Part shown: positions 29,042 through 35,013 of the stretch, piece after piece
Position numbering within the stretch: the first letter of the stretch is position 1
How the letters are laid out: each line of letters starts with the position of its first letter
NCBI GenBank assembly: GCA_913775305.1
Contig: CAJYIY010000114.1
Location: forward strand, 1 to 35,013
Length of the DNA: 35,013 bases
Source of the DNA: an uncultured Erwinia sp.
GTDB taxonomy: Bacteria > Pseudomonadota > Gammaproteobacteria > Enterobacterales > Enterobacteriaceae
Direction: 5' to 3'
Translations under genes and position numbers: made by a program
The notes under the pieces: generated by a model
Told to the model about the DNA's origin: nothing
What the model saw: only the letters and a program-made list of their open reading frames with translations
Databases searched by the model: none

Positions 29042-31303
29042 ATGAATGCGCATGATGCTATTAAAATTACTGGTGCAAGGCAAAATAATTTAAATAATGT
29101 CAGTGTTGATGTACCAAAAAATAAAATAACAGTTTTCACTGGCGTTTCCGGCTCAGGAAAAAGTTCTCTGGTATTCGGCACTATCGCGGCAGAGTCTCAG
29201 CGCCAGTTAAATGACACTTTTCCGTCTTTTATTCGTCACCGCCTGCCACATTACGGTCATCCGGAAATGGATGAGATTGAAAACCTGTCTGTCGCGATTA
29301 TTATTGACCAAAAACGTATTGGCGGTAATGCACGTTCGACAGTAGGCACGGCGTCTGATATTTACACTCTGCTACGGTTACTGTTTTCTCGTGTTGGTAA
29401 GCCCTTTGTAGGGTATTCTAATATTTTTTCATTTAACCATCCTTTGGGAATGTGTCCAACGTGTGATGGTTTGGGAGTTGCCAGTGCTATTGATATCGAT
29501 AACCTGATAGATCTAAATCTGTCGCTCAATGAAGGCGCAATTCGTTATTCTTCGTTTGCGCCCGGTTCGTGGCGCTGGAAACGCTATGCTTATTCAGGGC
29601 TTTTTGATGTCGATAAAAAAATTGCGGATTATTCCAAAGATGAAAGAGAATTATTTCTCTTTGCAGATAATCTCGTCCCTGCTGCGCCCTTACCCGGCTG
29701 GCCTAAGAGTGCAAAGTTTGAAGGGGTCATTACGCGCTTTACACGAAGTTATTTGAAGCAAGAAACTAAAGATGCTAAAGGTGATGAATTTCAGCAGGTC
29801 GTTACTTCGCAGATCTGTCCTTCCTGTCATGGCATGAGACTTAACGCGAAAATACTTTCCTGCCGGATTGAAGGGAAAAATATCAGCGAATGTGCAATGA
29901 TGCCCGTCAAAGAGTTAAAACTGTTTGTAGAAAAGCTTGATCATCCTGAGGTCAGGCCGTTGCTCGATGCGCTGTTGGAAAGGCTGGATGCGATGTGCGC
30001 GGTAGGATTGGGCTATCTGGATTTAAACCGTACGACCCCCAGTTTATCGGGTGGTGAATCCCAGCGGTTGAAAATGGTCAGGCACCTTGGCAGCAGTCTG
30101 ACCGGAATAACTTATATTATTGATGAGCCCAGTACCGGTTTACATCCAGCAGATATTGTCAGGCTGAATACATTAATCAGAAAGCTACGAGACAAGGGCA
30201 ATACCATCCTGATGGTGGAGCACGATCCGGATATGATTGCCATTGCCGAGCACGTTATTGATTTAGGGCCTGGTGCCGGCAATCAAGGAGGGAATATCGT
30301 GTTTCAGGGGGACTTGTCCGCGCTAAAGCAGTCCAACACCCTGACGGGAAGATATTTCTCTTCGCGGGCACAGATCAATAAGAAGCCGAAATGTGCCAGA
30401 GGTTATGTTTCGGTAAGAAACGCGGTATTGCATAATCTTCATAACTTATCGGTAGAAGTACCTTTAAGCGTGATGGTCGCCGTGACGGGGGTGGCTGGCT
30501 CAGGCAAAAGTTCATTTGTGATGGGCGCATTGGCTCCGCAATGTCCCAATTCGATTGTTATTGATCAAAAACCGATACATACATCTATTCGCTCACACAT
30601 TGCCTCCTGGTGTGGTGCTTTCGATTTGATCCGTATGCTTTTTGCCGATAAAAACCATGTGGCTGCTTCGTGGTTCAGTGCCAATGCCAAAGGTGCCTGT
30701 CCGGAATGTAACGGGCTGGGGGTAATACAGACCGATCTGGCATTTATGGACACGGTTACGTTGTCTTGTGATGCCTGCCAGGGCCAGCGCTATAACCCAA
30801 AGGCACTGAAATATCGATATCAGGGAAAAAATATTGCTGAGGTGTTATCTATGTCGATTAACGATGCGAAAGGTTTTTTCCTGAACGAGACACAGTTATC
30901 GCCAATTTTTAGCAATCTGATCGAAGTCGGATTGGGATATTTGAGCCTGGGCGAATCGCTGAATCATCTTTCAGGCGGAGAATGCCAGCGGCTAAAGCTA
31001 GCTTCACAATTAAATCATGACAGCGACATGTATATTTTTGATGAGCCAACCACCGGGCTACACCCCAGTGACGTTGCGTCTTTGCTGAAACTGTTTAACC
31101 GGCTGGTTGATCGGGGAAACTCGGTCATTATCATTGAACACAATATGGAGCTGATTGCTCAGGCCGACTGGATTATTGATATTGGACCTTATGCCGGGCA
31201 AGAAGGGGGAAATTTACTGTTTAGCGGTACTCCAGAGTCAATGTTGGCTTGTCAACATTCTTTGACCGCGGAGTGGTTGCGCATACATTGCCAACTGGAG
31301 TGA
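29042..31303 (+). CDS. Short UvrA-like ABC protein (DrrC/UvrA2 type)
   Basis: This 753-residue paralogue of the UvrA DNA-damage sensor has two ATPase modules: Walker A at GVSGSGKSS (34-42) and GVAGSGKSS (483-491), and signatures LSGGESQRL (335-343) and LSGGECQRL. CxxC zinc pairs occur at 138/141, 259/262, 553/556 and 576/579. The first Walker A is only about 100 residues before the first CxxC, compared with roughly 220 in standard UvrA, so the UvrB-binding domain appears to be missing. Such proteins include the daunorubicin-resistance protein DrrC, suggesting removal of DNA-bound drugs. I chose ATG 29042 with AAAGGA upstream (29039 is also possible). The DNA is AT-rich compared with neighbours, which points to transfer. 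Confidence 0.85.
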   Translation: MNAHDAIKITGARQNNLNNVSVDVPKNKITVFTGVSGSGKSSLVFGTIAAESQRQLNDTFPSFIRHRLPHYGHPEMDEIENLSVAIIIDQKRIGGNARSTVGTASDIYTLLRLLFSRVGKPFVGYSNIFSFNHPLGMCPTCDGLGVASAIDIDNLIDLNLSLNEGAIRYSSFAPGSWRWKRYAYSGLFDVDKKIADYSKDERELFLFADNLVPAAPLPGWPKSAKFEGVITRFTRSYLKQETKDAKGDEFQQVVTSQICPSCHGMRLNAKILSCRIEGKNISECAMMPVKELKLFVEKLDHPEVRPLLDALLERLDAMCAVGLGYLDLNRTTPSLSGGESQRLKMVRHLGSSLTGITYIIDEPSTGLHPADIVRLNTLIRKLRDKGNTILMVEHDPDMIAIAEHVIDLGPGAGNQGGNIVFQGDLSALKQSNTLTGRYFSSRAQINKKPKCARGYVSVRNAVLHNLHNLSVEVPLSVMVAVTGVAGSGKSSFVMGALAPQCPNSIVIDQKPIHTSIRSHIASWCGAFDLIRMLFADKNHVAASWFSANAKGACPECNGLGVIQTDLAFMDTVTLSCDACQGQRYNPKALKYRYQGKNIAEVLSMSINDAKGFFLNETQLSPIFSNLIEVGLGYLSLGESLNHLSGGECQRLKLASQLNHDSDMYIFDEPTTGLHPSDVASLLKLFNRLVDRGNSVIIIEHNMELIAQADWIIDIGPYAGQEGGNLLFSGTPESMLACQHSLTAEWLRIHCQLE

Positions 31304-31592
31304 GAAACCTGATGGTCGGGACAGTCAGAAAATACTGGCAATAATGTAATACATGCCTGTTATTATACTTTTGTCTTGTCCCGATAAATTTATTTATCTA
31401 TCTATTGGCCTGTGGTAATCACTCTCCAGCCAGGTCATATAATCCATCCTGCATTGTTCGGCAAACCCTTTATATTCATCCATCTGACCAGATATCTGGG
31501 CTGCCAATAACAATTTAATACCCTGATTATCATGACTTCCCCGCATTGTGTGCAAGGACCATGATAAAAACGGGGTGGATGCAGAAAAGGTA

Positions 31593-31848
31593 TAGTACGG
31601 TAGTGATGGCAAGGTCAGAATAGCGCTGAGGTCGTCCCCGTGATGGCGGTGTTGCAGTTTCGTACCATGCCTTAACCGCTTTATTATCCAGCCGAAAGAT
31701 AACAGAGCCTCGGTGGATAAGGGCTTTGTTGAAGGTCCTGGGTTGGTCATTCTGAACTTCTGCTTTGCCACGGGCTTGCCTGTGTTATCAGGATAATGCG
31801 TGATCTGATCCTGAGGAAGAGCAAAAGGTCGATTTATTCAACAAACCG
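31593..31848 (-). pseudogene. Degenerate IS903-type (IS5 family) transposase relic with its terminal repeat
   Basis: From ATG 31771 the minus strand reads MAKQKFRMTN, then after a one-base frameshift RTFNKALIHRG, WYETATPPSRGRPQRYSDLAITTVL, a clear IS903-like N-terminus. Similarity ends near 31593, and sequence of unknown origin continues in an open frame to 31394. The outer end GATTTATTCAACAAA (31831-31845) matches the IS903 terminal repeat, 60 bases outside the start codon as expected. The other end of the element is missing, so it is an immobile fragment. Confidence 0.8.
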
Positions 31849-32098
31849 GATTGCCGGTAAAAAGAAAATCGAACCCGCTTGTGTGGTGAGGACTCTCGGG
31901 CAACTCATTGAATGGAAAGGTAAACCGGCAGCTTTTAAAGGTATAAAAGAACTTGTGGAAAAGAATTTCATTGCGGAAACTATGATCCAGAATTACTACT
32001 TTATTAATCCCGACTTTATGTTCAATGGTGATCGTCTGTCGTTCGTTAATTCCTATATTTTAACAGAATCGCACTCAATAAAAAAACTGGCAGATTAG
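31796..32098 (+). pseudogene. Chimeric ORF assembled from two IS fragments plus a replication-protein-like tail
   Basis: The 100-codon open frame is a mosaic. Bases 31796-31848 are the end of the IS903-type relic. Bases 31884-31933 ([17 protein letters not shown]) are a piece of IS3-family transposase also present inverted at 34376-34425. The remainder, from about FKGIKELVEKNFIAE to the TAG at 32098, contains NPDFMFNGDRLSFVNSY, which faintly recalls the C-terminus of winged-helix RepL-type replication proteins. That last resemblance is weak. The whole is unlikely to be a functional protein. Confidence 0.6.
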
Positions 32099-32145
32099 TA
32101 AGAAACAAAATTCAATGCCATCTAAAATTAGATATAAATTTTTAA

Positions 32146-32535
32146 TTAAAAATCATACTTTATACTGCCACTACGTGTACGACTTATCGACATGATTATA
32201 TTTTTATCAATACAATTTTTAGGTGGTTTGATGTCTGGAAAGCAGCGTCTGTCTTCTTCTTCCTCTTCTTTATACCCATCACCAAATGCATAGATAGTGA
32301 TTTGGAAAGGAGTATTCTGACCTGATGGAATGTTGTATTTTTGCATTATGTTTTCCTTGTTTTTATTCCACCATTCTATTTTTTTTGATTTAAGGAAAGG
32401 TAATTTATCTACAATAACCTGTGCAGTGTTACCATCATAATGTGCATTAACAACAGAGACATGTGGCTTCCTGATAATCAGATGGCCAACGAAAATTAAC
32501 AGTAATAAAATTACTGAAGCTAATAACCTCCGCAT
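32146..32535 (-). CDS. DUF943 family exported or membrane-anchored protein
   Basis: This 129-residue protein has one N-terminal hydrophobic segment (about residues 4-21) followed by a DUF943-like domain: VVNAHYDGNTAQVIVDKLPFL, KIEWWNKNKENIM, ITIYAFGDGYKEE and CFPDIKPPKNCIDKN with a likely Cys-Cys pair. The family is common in enterobacteria, often in small arrays near secretion or contact-competition genes; its function is not known to me. Its ATG shares one base with the stop of the DUF3289 gene (TAATG), so the two are translationally coupled. An immunity role is possible but unproven. Confidence 0.7.
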   Translation of the reverse strand: MRRLLASVILLLLIFVGHLIIRKPHVSVVNAHYDGNTAQVIVDKLPFLKSKKIEWWNKNKENIMQKYNIPSGQNTPFQITIYAFGDGYKEEEEEDRRCFPDIKPPKNCIDKNIIMSISRTRSGSIKYDF

Positions 32536-33380
32536 TATCGTTTTCCTTCTATATTAATGACGGCTTGCATATTTGTCAGGAATGGGCGGAAGCCGAATTT
32601 ATTAAATCGCTGGAGAACAAACCATATTCTGAAAAACTGGAGCTGATTAAATTTTTTCTTGCGTATATCACTGACATCTAAGCCAAAATGATCCTGACCT
32701 GTAAACCTGATACTTGCTTTCCAACCATATTCATTAACATCAAGGCGGAGAATTTCGATTTTTGTTGCATAAACGTCGTGGATGGTAATTCCCATTCCAT
32801 TAATTTTATCAAGTAGTAAAGAGTCGAATTTTGGCAGTATAGAATCTTTGAGAGCGCTCGTAAGTTTTTCTAATTTATCATGCGGAAAGCCTTTATTATT
32901 ATAGTCAATGAATAATCCTATATTATCATGTAAAACTGTTTTGGTTTGCCTTGTGGCATAGTCAGAATGCAACTTATGCCGATAAGCTATATCCAACTGT
33001 GGGTTATGAAAATCTAATCCTCGTGAAAGCTGAAAATTTCTTAGCATCTGATTGATTAAATATCTATACGGTCCAATTAAAGAAAAAGGTAGCGATGTAA
33101 CCTGCATTTCCTCGAACAATAGCTGCGCACATTGCTGGACACTCAGCTTATCGCCACGGTGAATGCTACCATAAGCTCCTGCGAATCTTGATTGTGGATT
33201 ATCAAATGTTGTCAGTCGAGTTAGGGTATAGGGATCAACCACATTCGATATGTTATTAAGTCCGAACTCTCTTCTCAGCCTGTCTTCCGGGATGTCGCCA
33301 TAACGCATATCGTCCGTAGAAAAATCATTGAAACGGCGCTGGGTCGTGAAGATCATTAAAGGAAATAATGCATTGGTCAC
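32535..33380 (-). CDS. DUF3289 family protein, possible effector
   Basis: This 281-residue soluble protein resembles DUF3289: FNDFSTDDMRYGDIPEDRLRREFGL near the start, VDPYTLTRLTTFDNP, and a C-terminal block with FRIWFVLQRFNKFGFRPFLTNM. Some relatives are fused to or encoded beside PAAR-type secretion spikes, so it may be a secreted toxin, but I see no catalytic motif and no signal peptide. The start is GTG at 33380 with GGAG about 8 bases upstream. The frame is open for 27 more codons without a start codon, so the ancestral N-terminus may be lost. It is coupled to the DUF943 gene. Confidence 0.65.
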   Translation of the reverse strand: MTNALFPLMIFTTQRRFNDFSTDDMRYGDIPEDRLRREFGLNNISNVVDPYTLTRLTTFDNPQSRFAGAYGSIHRGDKLSVQQCAQLLFEEMQVTSLPFSLIGPYRYLINQMLRNFQLSRGLDFHNPQLDIAYRHKLHSDYATRQTKTVLHDNIGLFIDYNNKGFPHDKLEKLTSALKDSILPKFDSLLLDKINGMGITIHDVYATKIEILRLDVNEYGWKASIRFTGQDHFGLDVSDIRKKKFNQLQFFRIWFVLQRFNKFGFRPFLTNMQAVINIEGKR

Positions 33381-33648
33381 TGGGGGTACTCCGTTACCTG
33401 GGTTATCGCAATTGAATTTACAAACCGCATTTCTAACAAAGTATATCGTAAAACCATGTCGTTAATAGATATATCATCCCGTCATGGCCAGAACACTTAA
33501 TTGATGTCTTTACCATATCTGAAATGACAGCATGACTCAACGTCATAGTGAGGTGCTTCGGACTCAATGTGTTCAAATTCTGAGCTTTTGAAGAAAAAAT
33601 CAGTCCATTAATCTCATATTTCATTAATTTATTTATCTTTATAATCAA

Positions 33649-33850
33649 TTGATATATTTATCTTTATAGATATTAACGATTAAATTTCGCCAATCGATCG
33701 GCGTTTAATTTTTTATATCGATCGAGATTAATTATTTTATAATTAATGGCTATTATTTTATATCAATTTGATCGATAAAAATGATATGACAGCCTCATTA
33801 TTATGTTCAATTATATCATTACTTAAGGTGTATCAGGTGAGAAAAAGAAC
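33649..33850. promoter_or_regulatory. Very AT-rich region with repeated motifs, upstream of the zinc-ribbon gene
   Basis: No gene is seen. A 13-bp direct repeat, ATTTATCTTTATA, occurs at 33631-33643 and 33656-33668. ATCGAT occurs three times (33693-33698, 33717-33722, 33771-33776), the first inside an imperfect 16-bp palindrome at 33688-33703 with CGCC/GGCG arms. This is the kind of DNA bound by H-NS and probably contains the zinc-ribbon promoter. Confidence 0.4.
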
Positions 33851-34045
33851 ATGTCTGAATGTCCGTTTTGTAGTACAGCAGTACCTGAGAGAGCCTCTGT
33901 ATGTCTGGGATGTGGTGCTGAAAGAGTAAAAGGCTATGTCAGCCAGCAGACGATGAAAGGGCTGGTAGCCATCGGAACGATAGTTGGTATTCCTGCCGGA
34001 TTTGTTGTTGCGTATATCACCGGTTCAACTCCGCTTATGGGATAA
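33851..34045 (+). CDS. Small zinc-ribbon membrane protein
   Basis: This 64-residue protein begins with a zinc-ribbon made of two CxxC pairs, MSECPFCSTAVP and CLGCGAE (Cys4/Cys7 and Cys18/Cys21), followed by one membrane helix (about residues 36-57, LVAIGTIVGIPAGFVVAYI). Its function is unknown; similar proteins are common hypothetical genes in accessory regions. AGGTG lies upstream but rather far from the ATG, and GAGAAAAAG is closer. The stop is followed at once by what looks like the end of an IS3-family element, so the C-terminus may have been shortened by insertion. Confidence 0.7.
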   Translation: MSECPFCSTAVPERASVCLGCGAERVKGYVSQQTMKGLVAIGTIVGIPAGFVVAYITGSTPLMG

Positions 34046-34076
34046 CCCCCCATTTTTACGGAGGTGATAAGTAGAA

Positions 34077-35013
34077 TCAGATCGTGCGTTGCCTATGCTG
34101 CATCGGCATATAGCCATTCAGCGCCATATTCGGACGCTCGTGATTTTAAAACCATTGCCATCGAGTGGCATAGTTCTGCAACTCATCCAGTGATCATCCA
34201 GTGATGTAAACAGGTGCTGCCCCAGCCAGTCATAACGCACTGTCCGGTTATATCGCTCAGTATAAGCGTTCTGCTGAGGTTTACCCGGCTGAATAAAACG
34301 CAGGGTTATGTTCTGCTGAGCTGCCCATAACATCAGTAGATTGCCGGTATATTCTGGCCCATTATCGCATCGTATAGCTGCCGGTTTACCTTTTCATTCA
34401 ATAAGTTGCCCGAGAGTCCTCACCAGACGATTTGCAGGCAGAGAAAAATACACCTCAATGGACAGGTATTCACGATTGAAATCATCGATAACATTCAGTA
34501 AACGGACGGTACGGCTATCCGATAGCTGATCATGCATGAAGCCCATTGACCAGTATTCGTTGCTGAACACAGGCCGAACCCCCGGTTGTGCTGACTGTCG
34601 GTGATGCGGAGCAGCCAGTCAGCAATAGCGTCATTATCTTCACGCAGTTTAGCCTGATAGCGATAGCAACTTTCTCACTGACAACAAACAGCTGGCAGGC
34701 AAAACGTATGCTGACGTTCGGCTTCTGACCTCTGCTTTCGGCACGATGGCTTCACCACTTTTTTGCCATGGCTTCCTGGATAATCCCGGCTTTGAGTCGT
34801 TCTTCGGCATACCTCTTTTTGAGACGGCGATTTTTAGTCCTCCAGCTCTTTAAGTCATGCCATCATGGAAGCATCCATACTGCCAAAGCGTGAACGCCAT
34901 TTACAGAAAATGGCATTACTCATGCCATGCTCGCGGCACAATTCAGCCACTGGGGTTCCGGCCACAGCCTGCTTCAGAATGGACATAATTTGGCTGTCGG
35001 TAAAACGTGATTT
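34077..35013 (-). pseudogene. Decayed IS3-family transposase (OrfA-OrfB), cut by window end
   Basis: Read on the minus strand from the right edge, OrfA starts KSRFTDSQIMSILKQAVAG and continues through LCREHGMSNAIFCKWRSRF and MDASMMA, then hits stops; OrfB fragments include [10 protein letters not shown] and FIQPGKPQQNAYTERYNRTV. This is the IS3 family (IS407/IS51-like group). Lesions include a TGA in place of Trp at 34394-34396, a TAA at 34146-34148, stops around 34850, and an 11-bp tandem duplication (34184-34205) that shifts the frame. Removing that copy restores SLDELQNYATRWQWF followed by NHERPNMALNGY. It is not functional. Confidence 0.85.

Noticed and set aside
31316..31384. 8-bp inverted repeat TCGGGACA...TGTCCCGA after the UvrA-like gene
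   Set aside because: The arms are 53 bases apart and short; it may be a MITE end or chance, and no target duplication was found.
33433..33648. 71-codon minus-strand ORF just upstream of DUF3289
   Set aside because: No ribosome site and no recognisable domain in very AT-rich DNA. It might be part of a lost N-terminal region but cannot be supported.

Overview
The window looks like an enterobacterial chromosome, most likely Erwiniaceae (Erwinia or a close relative). The strongest clue is a complete palatinose operon, palR divergent from palEFGHKQZ, with the gene order described in Erwinia rhapontici. YmjA, YaiL, SitABCD and KatG homologues fit the same group. This is recognition from protein sequence by eye; no database search was run.

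Bases 1-6600 form a metal-uptake block. After the tail of a GH1 6-phospho-beta-glucosidase comes sitDCBA on the minus strand, a complete Mn/Fe ABC importer with an MntR-like inverted-repeat cluster upstream. A small exported Cys-rich peptide on the plus strand follows. Next, on the minus strand, is a zinc pair: an AztC-like zinc-binding protein and an AztD-like His-rich periplasmic zinc chaperone, behind a very good Zur-box match. The AztA/AztB ATPase and permease that would normally go with them are not in the window.

Bases 6840-13460 are mostly housekeeping and stress genes: an old yellow enzyme (minus), katG (plus, with a clear terminator), ymjA, a cold-shock-domain protein, a small RluA-type pseudouridine synthase, yaiL, and a stand-alone PTS EIIB domain that abuts palR tail to tail.

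Bases 13457-23547 hold the palatinose/alpha-glucoside system. PalR is a LysR regulator. PalE, PalF, PalG and PalK form an ABC importer. PalH is a GH4 NAD-dependent glycosidase, and PalQ and PalZ are GH13 alpha-1,6-glucosidases. The sucrose isomerase gene palI, which lies beside palR in E. rhapontici, is absent, so this strain seems equipped to consume palatinose or trehalulose but not to make it from this locus.

Bases 23600-28850 carry a second metabolic cluster: a DMT exporter coupled to a Cys/Met-metabolism PLP enzyme, a divergent GcvA-like LysR regulator, and an MmuP-like S-methylmethionine permease. Together they suggest handling of a sulfur amino acid or an analogue.

Bases 28900-35013 are AT-rich accessory DNA. 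They contain a short UvrA-like (DrrC-type) ABC protein, a degenerate IS903-type relic, a chimeric ORF built from IS fragments, a DUF3289-DUF943 pair of the kind found near secretion and competition loci, a zinc-ribbon membrane protein, and a decayed IS3-family element running off the window end. A 50-bp piece of that IS3 transposase also occurs, inverted, inside the chimeric ORF.
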